DNA of 64,000 bases from JAIBJN01 sp035461525 (GTDB taxonomy: Bacteria > Actinomycetota > Thermoleophilia > Gaiellales > Gaiellaceae). Below the pieces are notes generated by a model. It made no database searches. It was given only the letters and a program-made list of their open reading frames with translations, and was not told the DNA's origin. This document shows positions 50,988 through 60,162 of this stretch, one piece after another. Position 1 is the stretch's first letter; each line of letters opens with the position of its first letter. Location: positions 1 through 64,000 of the forward strand of contig DATHVD010000096.1 in assembly GCA_035461525.1 (NCBI GenBank), given 5' to 3'. A program made the translations under genes and the position numbers.

Positions 50988-52100
50988 TCACGCCGACGCC
51001 GCCGCGAGCTCACCCGACTTGGCGCGGATGCCCTCGATCAGCTCGGCGAAGGAGTCGGCGAACTTCTCCACCCCCTCGCGCTCGAGCGTCTCCGTGACGT
51101 CGTCGTAGTCCACCCCCGCCTCGGCGAAGGCCGCCATGATCCGCTCGGCCTCCTCCACGTCCCGCTCGAGCGTGAGTTCGACCGTCCCGTGGTCCTGGAA
51201 GGCGCGGATCGTCTCCTCGGGCATCGTGTTCACGGTCTGGGGCCCGATCAGCTCGTCGACGTAGAGGACGTCGCTGTAGCCGGGGTTCTTCGTCGACGTC
51301 GAGGCCCAGAGGGGCCGCTGAGGCGTAGCGCCGGCGGCTGCGAGCGTCTCCCAGCGCTCGCCGGCGAAGATGCGCTCGTGGCGCTGGTAGACGAGCTTCG
51401 CGTTGGCGACGGCGAGCTTCCCCTTCAGCTCGTCGTGGCCGCCGATCTCGTCCAGCCGCCGGTCGGCCTCCGTGTCCACCCGGGAGACGAAGAAGCTCGC
51501 CACCGAGGCGACCGTGGAGGGGTCGCCGCCGGCCTCGACGAGGCGCTCCAGCCCGCGGACGTACGCCTCGGTCACCTCGGCGTAGCGGTCGAGGGAGAAG
51601 ATGAGCGTGACGTTGATGGACTTCCCGCGCGCGATCATCTCCTCGATCGCGGGCAGGCCCTCCTTCGTCGCCGGGATCTTGACGAGGAGGTTGGGGCGGT
51701 GGACGACCTCGTGCAGCCGGGTCGCCTCCTCGATCGTCGCCCCGGTGTCGTAGGCGAGCGTCGGGTCGACCTCGAGCGAGACATAGCCGTCCTGTCCGCC
51801 GCCCTCGTCCCAGACGCGGCGGAGCAGGTCGCAGGCCTCGGCGACGTCGCGGCCGGCAAGGCGGATGAAGAGCTCCTTCGGGTCGCGCTCCTCCTGCAGC
51901 TCCTCCCGCAGCTGCTCGTCGTAGGCGTCGCCTTCGGAGAGCGCCTTCTGGAAGATCGTCGGGTTCGAGGTGACGCCGACGACGGCGTCCTCCTCCATGA
52001 GCCGCGCGAGCTTGCCGGAGCGGAGCATGTCCCGCGAGAGGACGTCGATCCAGACGCTCTGCCCGAGCTCGGACAGTTGGTGCAATCTCGAAGTGGCCAT
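50988..52100 (-). CDS. tal: Transaldolase
   Basis: ATG 52100, with AAGGA eight to ten bases upstream, gives 370 residues. Motifs: GVTSNPTIFQKAL near residue 45, the Schiff-base lysine in NLLVKIPATKEGL, NVTLIFSLDRYAEV and ASFFVSRVDTEAD. This is the longer TalA-type transaldolase (360-380 residues) common in actinobacteria and cyanobacteria. It transfers dihydroxyacetone units between sugar phosphates. It is followed closely by pgi, an arrangement that mirrors the fused tal-pgi genes of other phyla. Confidence 0.95.
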   Translation of the reverse strand: MATSRLHQLSELGQSVWIDVLSRDMLRSGKLARLMEEDAVVGVTSNPTIFQKALSEGDAYDEQLREELQEERDPKELFIRLAGRDVAEACDLLRRVWDEGGGQDGYVSLEVDPTLAYDTGATIEEATRLHEVVHRPNLLVKIPATKEGLPAIEEMIARGKSINVTLIFSLDRYAEVTEAYVRGLERLVEAGGDPSTVASVASFFVSRVDTEADRRLDEIGGHDELKGKLAVANAKLVYQRHERIFAGERWETLAAAGATPQRPLWASTSTKNPGYSDVLYVDELIGPQTVNTMPEETIRAFQDHGTVELTLERDVEEAERIMAAFAEAGVDYDDVTETLEREGVEKFADSFAELIEGIRAKSGELAAASA

Positions 52101-52186
52101 GTGGTCGTCCTTCCCGGTCGAAGCCTGTTCCGCACCTCGTACCGTACAGCTCAAGCGCAACCACCCGCGCGCCGCGGGGGAGCGGC

Positions 52187-54049
52187 TCAGGAGGCGGGCG
52201 AGGGCGCGGCGGCGCCGACGAGCCGGCGCACGGTCGCGGCGATGTGTGCGGCGTCGATGCCTGCTTCGGCGAGGAGCTCGGCGGGCGTCGCCGACCCGGG
52301 CATGCCGGAGACGGCGAGGATCTCGACGCGCGGAGACTCGTCCGCGTCTGCGAGGGCCGCGAGCACCGCCTCGCCCAGCCCGCCCTCCGGCCAGTGGTCC
52401 TCGACCGTGACGAGAGCGCGCGTGGCCCCGGCGGCCGCCCGGAGGGTCTCCGCGTCGATCGGCTTGACCGAGTAGCAGTCGATCACGCGGACGACGATGC
52501 CGTCCGCGGCCAGCGCCTCGGCCGCCTCGAGCGCCTCGTGCACCGTGATGCCGGCACCGACGACGGTGACGTCGTCCGCGTCGGAGGAGTGCAGGACGCG
52601 GCTGCCGCCCACCGGAAACTCCTCCCCGGGCTCGTAGAGCACGGGCGTCGCCGCGCGGGTCGTCCGCAGGTACGAGATGCCGTCGAGCTCCGCCATGGCG
52701 GCGACGAGCGCCGCCGTCTGGTTGCCGTCGCACGGGTAGAGGACGGTGCTGCCGCCCACGGCGCGCATCATCGCCAGGTCCTCGAGCGCCATCTGCGAGG
52801 GACCGTCCTCGCCGATCGAGACGCCCGCGTGCGAGCCTGACAGCGACATCCGCGCGCGGCTCACGGCGGCCATGCGGACAAAGTCGTAGGCGCGCGTGAA
52901 GAAGGCGGCAAAGGTGGAGGCGAAGGGCTTCCAGCCGCGCACCTGCATGCCCACCGCCGCGGCGACCATCTGCTGCTCGGCGATGAACATCTCGAAGAAG
53001 CGCTCCGGGTGCGCGGCGGCGAAGATCTCGGCGTAGGTCGAGTTGGACACCTCGCCGTCGAGCGAGACGACCTTGCCGTCGGCGGCGCCCACCGCGGTCA
53101 GCGCCTCGCCGTAGGCCTTGCGCGTGGCGACGTCCGCGCCGGGCTCGTAGCGCGGGAGCTCGAGCGCGCCGGTGGGGAAGACGTGCGGCTCGCCCGGCTC
53201 GGGCGGCGCGACGTCGATGCTGAGGTCGCGGATCCCGCCGAGCTCCTCGATCGCGGCGTGGGCGTCGTCGAGCGCCTTCCCGTGGGCGCCGTCCTTGTCC
53301 TCGACCGCGGCGACGCCCTTGCCCTTGAGCGTCCGCGCGACGATCGCAATGGGGCGGCCCTCCGTTCGGACGGCCTCGGCGTAGGCCGCGTCGATCTCCT
53401 CGACGTCGTGGCCGTCGATCGCGATCGCGTGCCAGCCGGAGGCCTCCGCCCGGCGCACGTAGGAGTCCAGGTCCCAGCCGTGCATGGTCTCCCCGCGCTG
53501 CCCGAGGCGGTTGACGTCGAGGATCGCCACGAGGTTGTCGAGTTTCGCGTACGCGGCGTGCTCGAAGGCCTCCCACATCGACCCCTCCGCGAGCTCGCTG
53601 TCGCCGCAGAGCGTCCAGACGCGGAAGGGCAGGCGGTCGAGCCGCTTGCCGGCGAGGGCGATGCCGACGGCGATCGGCAGGCCCTGGCCGAGCGAGCCGG
53701 TTGCGACGTCCACCCAGGGAAGGACGGGCGTCGGGTGCCCCTCGAGGCGGCTGCCCCGCTTGCGGAAGGTGAGGAGCTCGTCGTCGTCGATCGCGCCAAC
53801 CGCCTTCAGAAGCGCGTAGAGGAGGGGCGAGGCATGGCCCTTGGAGAAGACCAGGTGGTCGTTCCCCGCGTTGTCAGGGTCGGAGAAGTCGTACCGCAGG
53901 TAGCCGTCCACGAGCACCGCGATCAGGTCGGCCGCGGACATCGAGGAGGTCGGATGCCCGGAGCTCGTGACGGCGGCCGCGCGGACGGAGTCCACGCGCA
54001 ACTGCTGCCCGAGCTCGCGCCGGCGCTCGTGGTCTGCCATGCGCGCCAT
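52187..54049 (-). CDS. tkt: Transketolase
   Basis: A 620-residue protein; ATG 54049 is used, and ATG 54040 is an equally good start three codons later. The thiamine-diphosphate domain shows VTSSGHPTSSMSAADL, FSKGHASPLLYA and the metal-binding GDSELAEGSMWEA. The pyrimidine domain shows the catalytic Glu in MFIAEQQMVAAAVGM and GSHAGVSIGEDGPSQMALED. The length matches the shorter TktB/TKTL-like forms. It moves two-carbon units in the non-oxidative branch. It heads the operon, and only 47 bases separate it from the divergent ABC-F gene. Confidence 0.94.
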   Translation of the reverse strand: MARMADHERRRELGQQLRVDSVRAAAVTSSGHPTSSMSAADLIAVLVDGYLRYDFSDPDNAGNDHLVFSKGHASPLLYALLKAVGAIDDDELLTFRKRGSRLEGHPTPVLPWVDVATGSLGQGLPIAVGIALAGKRLDRLPFRVWTLCGDSELAEGSMWEAFEHAAYAKLDNLVAILDVNRLGQRGETMHGWDLDSYVRRAEASGWHAIAIDGHDVEEIDAAYAEAVRTEGRPIAIVARTLKGKGVAAVEDKDGAHGKALDDAHAAIEELGGIRDLSIDVAPPEPGEPHVFPTGALELPRYEPGADVATRKAYGEALTAVGAADGKVVSLDGEVSNSTYAEIFAAAHPERFFEMFIAEQQMVAAAVGMQVRGWKPFASTFAAFFTRAYDFVRMAAVSRARMSLSGSHAGVSIGEDGPSQMALEDLAMMRAVGGSTVLYPCDGNQTAALVAAMAELDGISYLRTTRAATPVLYEPGEEFPVGGSRVLHSSDADDVTVVGAGITVHEALEAAEALAADGIVVRVIDCYSVKPIDAETLRAAAGATRALVTVEDHWPEGGLGEAVLAALADADESPRVEILAVSGMPGSATPAELLAEAGIDAAHIAATVRRLVGAAAPSPAS

Positions 54050-54096
54050 CCTACCCCGAGTCCCTCGGCTCCATTCGCGCGTGCGACCATAGGGCC

Positions 54097-55977
54097 ATGG
54101 CCGTGGCCGTCGCTTCCAACCTGCGCAAGGAGTTCTCCGGGGACCCGCTCTTCGACGGGGTCTCGTTCACGCTCAAGCGGCGCGACCGGCTCGCGCTCGC
54201 GGGCCCGAACGGCGCGGGCAAGACGACCCTCCTGCGCATGCTGGCCGGGGAGACGTCGATCGACGGCGGCGAGCTGGCGCTCGAGAAGAGCGTCCGGATC
54301 GCGCTGCACGACCAGCGCCCGCCGGTCGAGCGCGACCTGACGCTGTCCGAGTACGTCCTCGGGGGCGCCTCCGACCTCGTCGCCACCGAGCGCGAGCTGA
54401 CGCGCCTCGAGGAGGCCATGGCCGCGGGCGGCGCCGACGAGGCCACGCTCGCCGCCTACGCCCGCGCGCAGGCACGGCTCGAGCACGCGGGCGGCTACGA
54501 CTGGCGCTCGCACACCACGGCCGTCCTCCGCGGCCTCGGCTTCCGCGACGAGGACCTCGACCGGGGCCTCTCGACCTTCTCGGGCGGCGAGGTGACGCGC
54601 GCCTCGCTCGCGCGGGCGCTCGCCGGCGATCCCGACCTTCTCCTCCTCGACGAGCCCACGAACCACCTCGACGTCGCCAGCCTCGAGTGGCTGGAGCGCG
54701 AGCTCGCCTCCCTCGACGCGGCGTGCGTGATCGTCGCGCACGACCGCTGGTTTCTCGAGGCGGTCACGAGCGCAACGCTGGAGCTCGAGGCGGGGCGCTC
54801 GACGTACTTCCCCGGCCCCTGGCACGTCTGGCGCCTGGAGAAAGCGCAGAGGGCGCAGCACGCTCAGAAGACCGCGGCCCGGGTCTCGGAGGACATCGCC
54901 CGGCTGGAGCGGTTCGTGGAGCGCTTCCGCTACAAGAAGTCGAAGGCGAAGCAGGCGCAGGCGAAGCTGACGCAGATCGGCCGGCTCGAGGAGGAGCGCG
55001 CGCAGGCCGCCGCCGACGCGGGCCTCCTCACGCGGCGCACGCGCGGCCTCGGGTTCGAGTTCGGCGACCCGAAGCGGAGCGGCCGCGACGTCCTCGTCGT
55101 CGAGGGCGCGGAGGTCGCGGCCGGCGACAACGTCCTCCTCCGCGAGGCGCGCCTCGTGCTCGAGCGCGGCGAGCACGTGGCGCTCGTCGGCCCGAACGGA
55201 AGCGGCAAGACGACGCTCCTCGAGCAGATCGTCGCCGGCCGTCACAAGCTCGGCCACGGCGTCGAGGTCGGCTACTTCTCCCAGCACGGGAAGGAGCTGG
55301 ACGAGCGCGGGAGCGTCCTCGACTGCGTCCAGCGGATGACGGGCCTCCCGCGCCCGCGCGCGCAGTCGCTCCTCGGCCGCTTCCTCTTCTCCGGCTGGGA
55401 CGCGCACATGAAGCAGGTGCGCGACCTCTCCGGCGGCGAGCGGCGACGGCTCGGCCTCGCCGTGCTCGTCGCCTCGGGCGCCAACTTCCTCGTGCTTGAC
55501 GAGCCGACGAACCACCTCGACCTGGCCTCCCGCGAGGCGCTCGAGGCCGCCCTCGAAGCCTTCCCGGGAACGGTTCTCCTCGTCTCCCACGACCGCGCGC
55601 TCCTGGACGCGGTCGCGGAGCGGACGGCGGCGATCGAGGACGGCGTCATCCGCCTCTACGACGGCGGGTGGGCCGACCTCGTCCGCGCCCGCGACGAGCG
55701 CGAGCGCGCTGAGCAGGCCGCGCGCGAGGCGCCGCCCCGCAAGGACCCGAAGCCCCGCCCCGCCCGGGCGGCGAAGGCCGGCCCGAGCCCGCTCGCGCAC
55801 GTTGAGGCGGAGATCGAGCGCAAGGAGGGCGAGATCGCGCGGCTCGAGGAGAAGCTCGCCGCCGACTGGTCCGACGTCGAGACGATCCACGCGCACCGGC
55901 GGGCACGGGACGAGCTCCAAGCGCTGCTCGCCCGCTGGGAGCACCTCCTCGAGGAGGTGGCCGAGCCGAGCTCCTGA
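54097..55977 (+). CDS. ABC-F family ATPase
   Basis: A 626-residue protein from ATG 54097 with two ABC domains and no membrane segments. Domain 1: Walker A GPNGAGKTTLL, signature FSGGEVTRASLA, Walker B LLLLDEPTNHLD. Domain 2: GPNGSGKTTLL, LSGGERRRLGLA, FLVLDEPTNHLD. The interdomain linker (about residues 245-320) is charged and helical (KKSKAKQAQAKL), the P-site tRNA interaction motif of translation factors such as EttA, Uup or antibiotic-resistance ABC-Fs. A C-terminal coiled coil (about 570-625) is present. It probably acts on the ribosome. The subfamily is unresolved. Confidence 0.93.
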   Translation: MAVAVASNLRKEFSGDPLFDGVSFTLKRRDRLALAGPNGAGKTTLLRMLAGETSIDGGELALEKSVRIALHDQRPPVERDLTLSEYVLGGASDLVATERELTRLEEAMAAGGADEATLAAYARAQARLEHAGGYDWRSHTTAVLRGLGFRDEDLDRGLSTFSGGEVTRASLARALAGDPDLLLLDEPTNHLDVASLEWLERELASLDAACVIVAHDRWFLEAVTSATLELEAGRSTYFPGPWHVWRLEKAQRAQHAQKTAARVSEDIARLERFVERFRYKKSKAKQAQAKLTQIGRLEEERAQAAADAGLLTRRTRGLGFEFGDPKRSGRDVLVVEGAEVAAGDNVLLREARLVLERGEHVALVGPNGSGKTTLLEQIVAGRHKLGHGVEVGYFSQHGKELDERGSVLDCVQRMTGLPRPRAQSLLGRFLFSGWDAHMKQVRDLSGGERRRLGLAVLVASGANFLVLDEPTNHLDLASREALEAALEAFPGTVLLVSHDRALLDAVAERTAAIEDGVIRLYDGGWADLVRARDERERAEQAAREAPPRKDPKPRPARAAKAGPSPLAHVEAEIERKEGEIARLEEKLAADWSDVETIHAHRRARDELQALLARWEHLLEEVAEPSS

Positions 55978-56026
55978 GCCTCTCCGGGGGGTCGAGCGCG
56001 AGACGCGCGCTGCCGACCCGAGAGAG

Positions 56027-56628
56027 GTGACTGCGGCCCGGGCTCTCGTCCTCTTCCTCGCGGCTGCCGCCGCCGCCTTCTACGTCGGCTCCTACCGGGA
56101 CAAGCAGGAGGACGTCCGCCGCTCGCGCACGCGGCGAGCGCGATCGCCGGCCGCGACGTCCAGGTCAGCTGTCCGGGGACCCTGGCGACGCTGACGGAGG
56201 TGGCGGTGCACGACGGCTCGGTCGCGTTCTCGCCGGACGGCCGCCCCGCGGACGTCACGAAGCTCTCCAGCGCGACGTGCTCGCACCTTCGCGACATCCT
56301 CGGCGGCGGCGTCTCGGGCCTCGAGTGCCTGGCGCTGGAGACGACGTGCTCCGAGCAGGCGGAGCGCGTGGCGGTCGCCGTCAACGTCCTCTCACACGAG
56401 GGCTGGCATCTCGCCGGCGAGCGGAACGAGGCCGTCGCGCAGTGCTTCGCCCTGCAGACGAACGCCGAGACGGCCCGTCGCCTGGGCGCGACGCCGGTTG
56501 AGGCGCGGGCGATCGCGACGTTCGTCCGGCGAACGATCCAGCCGGCTCTCCCCGCGGACTACCGCTCCGACCGGTGCTACGACGGCGGCCCGCTGGACCT
56601 GCGCCCCGAGGTCGCGGGCTGGCCCTAG
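56027..56628 (+). pseudogene. Frameshifted membrane-anchored protein with HEGWH motif
   Basis: A start at GTG 56027 gives a hydrophobic anchor (ALVLFLAAAAAAFYVGSY) followed by RDKQEDVRR. Near 56118-56125 the sense moves to another frame, where LAHAASAIAGRDVQVSCPG continues to a TAG at 56628. Adding one C in the CGCCGCTCG stretch would restore a single frame. The second part carries VNVLSHEGWHLAGERNEAVAQC, an HExxH zinc-peptidase-like motif followed by a conserved-looking NEAVAQC, and four or more cysteines. In the second frame alone, GTG 56200 would give a 142-residue product. It is either a recent pseudogene or a one-base assembly error. Confidence 0.6.
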
Positions 56629-56638
56629 GGAGGGCGGC

Positions 56639-57208
56639 TCAGGCTCCGCCGAAGGTGGCGATGAGCGCCTCGGCGACGACCTTCATCGGGCGCCCCGAGA
56701 CCTGGCTCGCGCGACGGAGCCGGGAGAAGGCCTCCTCCTCGGTGAGGCCCTCCCGCTCCATGAGCAGCCCCTTCGCGCGCTCGACGACCTTGCGCGTGGC
56801 GAGCGCCTCGGCGAGCGACTCCGCCTCCTCGCGCAGGGCCAGGAGCTCGGCGTGGCGCGCGCGGGCCGCGGCGATCGCGGGCAGGAGGTCGGCCTCGCGG
56901 AACGGCTTCACGAGGTAGCCGAAGACACCGGCCTCGACGGCCCGCGAGACGAGCTCGTCCTGCCCGTAGGCCGTGAGGACGACGATGGGGATGGGCCGCT
57001 CGGCGAGGATCCTCCGCGCCGCCTCGATCCCGTCCAGGCGCGGCATCTTCACGTCGAGAACGGCGAGGTCGGGCTTCTCGCTCGACGCGAGCGCCACGGC
57101 TTCCTCGCCGTCGCGCGCCTCCCCGCAGACCTCGAACCCCGCGCGCTCGAGGATCTCCTTGAGGTCGAGGCGAATGATCGTCTCGTCCTCGGCGACGAGG
57201 ACCCTCAT
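56639..57208 (-). CDS. ANTAR-domain response regulator
   Basis: ATG 57208 gives 189 residues. The receiver domain (about 1-120) has EDE at residues 7-9, phospho-acceptor Asp in LAVLDVKMPRLDG (about 53), T in VLTAYG and K in YLVKPF. The ANTAR domain (about 130-185) includes RKVVERAKGLLMEREGLTEEEAFSRLR, which binds tandem RNA hairpins to prevent transcription termination. It is probably controlled by the histidine kinase gene 139 bases upstream. Target RNAs are unknown, although hairpin leaders such as that before glnA are worth testing. Confidence 0.93.
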   Translation of the reverse strand: MRVLVAEDETIIRLDLKEILERAGFEVCGEARDGEEAVALASSEKPDLAVLDVKMPRLDGIEAARRILAERPIPIVVLTAYGQDELVSRAVEAGVFGYLVKPFREADLLPAIAAARARHAELLALREEAESLAEALATRKVVERAKGLLMEREGLTEEEAFSRLRRASQVSGRPMKVVAEALIATFGGA

Positions 57209-57347
57209 GCCCGGCCGCCGGTGGAGCCATCGGCGCGCAGACGGCACGCTTCCGTCAGGCACCCGCGCGAGCTTCCGGCGTATGCTCGCGCCAAGGGACG
57301 GGGAGGTGGGTCTCCCAGACGGACGCGCGAGTATCTCGTCGGCGCGG

Positions 57348-58769
57348 TCACGTGGCCGGGAAGGAGACCTCGGCGCGCAGGCCGCCGTCGGAGGAAAGCG
57401 TGAGCTCGCCGCGCAGCTCGTCGCGGACGAGGGCGCGGACGATCGAGAGCCCCGTGCCCTCGCGCGCACCCTCTTGCCAGTCGCCGTCGTCCGAGACGGC
57501 GAGGAGCACGTTCCCGTCGGACCGCCCGAGCTCGACGCGCACGTCGGCGCCCCCGTGCTCGAGCGCGTTTCCCAGCAGCTCGCTGAAGACGAGCGCGAGC
57601 GCCGTTGCCCTCGCGCCGTGGAGCGAGACCGGCTCCAGGCTGGAGCTGACCGTCTTGCCCGCGCCGAGGCCCTGGACGAGCATGGCGCGGAGCCGCTCCA
57701 CGAGCTCCGAGAGGTCGACGTCGTCGTCGCGACGCTCGGTGAGCACCTCGTGGACCGCCGCGATCGCCAGGATCCGGTTCACGGAGTCGTCGAGGGCCCG
57801 CTTCGGGTCGACGCCGTCGGCGCTCGACGCCTGCAGGCGGAGGAGCGAAGCCACGGTCTGGAGGTTGTTCTTGACGCGGTGGTGGATCTCCTGGGCGAGT
57901 ACGCCGCGCAGGACGGCCCGGCCGTGCTCGAGCGCGACGGCGGCGTGCCGGGCGATGGAAGCGAGCAGGCGGCGCTCCTCCTCGGCGAAGGGCTCGTCGC
58001 GGTCGCACACGAGCTCGCCCACCTGCCGGCCCTTCCAGCGAAGCGGGAAGCGCGCGGCGTGGGCGCCGGCCCTCCCCTCGGGCCATGCGATCGTCCCGTC
58101 CTCGAGGACGAGCGCGGCCCCGCAGGCGCCGACGGTGGCCATCGTCGTCTTCACGATCGCCTCCAGCGACTCCTCGAGGTAGAGCGACTCCGAGACCGCC
58201 TCCGAGATGGCGGCGAGGGCCTCCAGCTCGGCGACGCGCCGCTGAGCCTGGTCGTAGAGCTTTGCGTTCTCGATCGCCTGGGCGACCTGGCCGGCGATGG
58301 CCATGAGCAGGTCGATCTCGTCCGGGCTGAACTCCCGCGGCTCCTCGGTGCGCACGTTGAGCGCGCCCTCGAGCCGATCGCGGGCGAGAATGGGCACGGC
58401 GAGGATGGACTGGTACTGCTCTTCCTGCAGGTTGGGGAAGTGCTTGAACCGCGCGTCCAGGTGAGCGTCCTTCGCGATCATCACCGGAGCGCGCTCCGCC
58501 GCGGCCGTTCCGGTGATGCCAACGCCCGGGCGCATCTTCGGCACGCGCGTCATGTCCTCGACCCGGGTGCCGAACGACGCTCGCAGGACGAGCTCGTCCG
58601 AGCCCTCGTCGTAGAGGTAGACGAAGCACGCGTCCGTCTCGAGCGCCTCCGCGACCTTGCGCGCGATCAACTCGAAGACCTCGTCGAGGTCGAGCGTCGA
58701 GTTGACGGCCGCGATCGTCTCCGTGAGGAGGCGGAGGTGGCGCGCGGATCTGTCCACGAGGACATTCAA
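57348..58769 (-). CDS. GAF-domain histidine kinase (HisKA_2 type)
   Basis: TTG 58769 (GAAGAG upstream) gives 473 residues; GTG 58757 or GTG 58787 are alternatives. Two GAF domains (about 20-170 and 190-285) are followed by a HisKA_2 dimerisation domain with the phospho-histidine in EIHHRVKNNLQTVASLL, and HATPase_c with FSELLGNALEHGG, VSDDGDW and GTGLSIV. There are no membrane helices, so it senses a cytosolic ligand. This kinase class usually pairs with ANTAR regulators, as seen here with the downstream gene. Confidence 0.9.
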   Translation of the reverse strand: MNVLVDRSARHLRLLTETIAAVNSTLDLDEVFELIARKVAEALETDACFVYLYDEGSDELVLRASFGTRVEDMTRVPKMRPGVGITGTAAAERAPVMIAKDAHLDARFKHFPNLQEEQYQSILAVPILARDRLEGALNVRTEEPREFSPDEIDLLMAIAGQVAQAIENAKLYDQAQRRVAELEALAAISEAVSESLYLEESLEAIVKTTMATVGACGAALVLEDGTIAWPEGRAGAHAARFPLRWKGRQVGELVCDRDEPFAEEERRLLASIARHAAVALEHGRAVLRGVLAQEIHHRVKNNLQTVASLLRLQASSADGVDPKRALDDSVNRILAIAAVHEVLTERRDDDVDLSELVERLRAMLVQGLGAGKTVSSSLEPVSLHGARATALALVFSELLGNALEHGGADVRVELGRSDGNVLLAVSDDGDWQEGAREGTGLSIVRALVRDELRGELTLSSDGGLRAEVSFPAT

Positions 58770-58799
58770 GCAAGCTCTTCGAGGCACCGATAACGAGGG

Positions 58800-60039
58800 C
58801 GAGCCCGCCTCGGCCCCGGTCACCGCGAGGCCACCGCGCCTCGTCCTACGGTTCGCCGTCTACAGCGCGATCGTGCTGGGCCTGGCCCGGGTCGTCATCT
58901 TCTGGCTGATCCGGGCGGACGTCGAGCGCCGGTCGCAGGCGCAGGCAACCACCGTCGCCGCTCACATCGCCGAGCGGGCCGGCCTGATCCTCCGGCCCGT
59001 CGACCTGGAGACGCCGGTCGGGCCCGAGCGGATGCCGGAGCTCGACCGGGTCTTCCGGGAGGAGCTCGCCCACGACGTCGCCCGCGTGAAGCTCTGGAAC
59101 CCGGCCGGCGTCGTCGTCTACTCGAACGACCGCTCCCTCGTCGGCACGCGCCTCGACGGGCCGGACGCCGGAGAGGAGCTCGCACTCGCGCTCGGCGACC
59201 AGCCGGTGCAGGAGGTCGCCGGGCTGAACGACGAGGGAGGCAGCGGCGAGAACGTCAAGACGCTCGAGTCCTGGGTCCCGCTCCATCTGGAGCGGCACGC
59301 CGAGCCCGCGGCGGCGATCGAGATCTTCCAGGACTACGGGCCCGTGGCCGCGACCGTGCGCGAGACCGTGACCCCGTCGCGGCCGCGCTCGGCTTCGCCC
59401 TCTGCTCTGGGCCGCCCTCGTCCCCATCCTCAGGCAGGTGACCCGTACGCTCGTCACGCGCCACGTCCGCCTCGAGGAGCACGCGTTCAGCCTGGCGCGC
59501 GCGCTCGAGGAGCGGCGCGAGGCCGAGCAGCGGCTTACCCAGGCGGAACGGAACTGCCGCAGCCTCGTCGAGCAGCTCCCTCTCGTCACGTACGTCGACC
59601 GGCTCGACGAGACCAGCTCGTCCCTTCACATGAGCCCGCAGATCGAGGCGCTCACCGGCTACCCGCCGCCCGAGTGGACGGCCGACCACGAGCTCTTCGT
59701 CAAGGTGCTGCACCCCGACGACCGCGCGCGCGTGCTCGCGCTCCACCGCGAGAAGTACGCCGCCGCCGAGTCCCGCGCGGCCGAGTACCGGCTCGTCGCC
59801 AAGGACGGCCGGGTCGTCTGGGTGCAACGACGAGGTCATGATCGCCCGCAGCCAGGACGGCCGCCCTCTCCACGCGCAGGGATTCCTCGTCGACGACACC
59901 GAACGCCAGGTCGCCCGCCGGGAGCTCGAGCGCTCGAACGCCGAGCGGCTCCGTTCCCATCGCCTACCTCGTGAAGCCTGTTGCGGAGCTCGAGCGGGCG
60001 CTGACTGCGGCGGTCGCGGGCGTCTCGCTCGCGGCCTGA
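58800..60039 (+). pseudogene. Decayed membrane PAS-sensor gene with response-regulator tail
   Basis: Continuous protein sense exists only across several frames. Frame one (to about 59372) gives a TM helix (FAVYSAIVLGLARVVIFWLI) and a sensor domain ending near VRETV. A second frame (59376-59400) and a third (59402-59822) give TM2 (AAALGFALC / LLWAALVPIL) and a PAS domain (VEQLPLVTYVDRLDE to VVWVQ). A fourth frame from about 59826 gives DEVMIARSQDG to ELERSN. A fifth from 59953 gives PIAYLVKPVAELERAL, a receiver-domain C-terminus, and stops at 60037-60039. No start codon precedes the first helix. At least four frame changes point to genuine decay. Confidence 0.7.
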
Positions 60040-60060
60040 CGAACCGGCCGGTTAACGACC

Positions 60061-60086
60061 GCGAGCTGCTCAGAGAAGCAGCTCGC
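60061..60086. terminator. Perfect hairpin downstream of glnA
   Basis: GCGAGCTGCT (60061-60070) pairs exactly with AGCAGCTCGC (60077-60086) across a six-base CAGAGA loop. It lies 77 bases after the glnA stop on the minus strand and 22 bases after the decayed sensor gene on the plus strand. No T run follows on either strand. Confidence 0.6.
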
Positions 60087-60162
60087 AGTCGGCCGTCAGT
60101 CAGTCCCCCGCTTCAAGGAGAAGCGGCGACACCACGTGCATCATACGCCTTGCAACACCGAG

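Noticed and set aside
58657..58800. Long N-terminal extension of the decayed sensor gene from ATG 58657
   Set aside because: It is antisense to the start of the intact histidine kinase gene and has no protein features.
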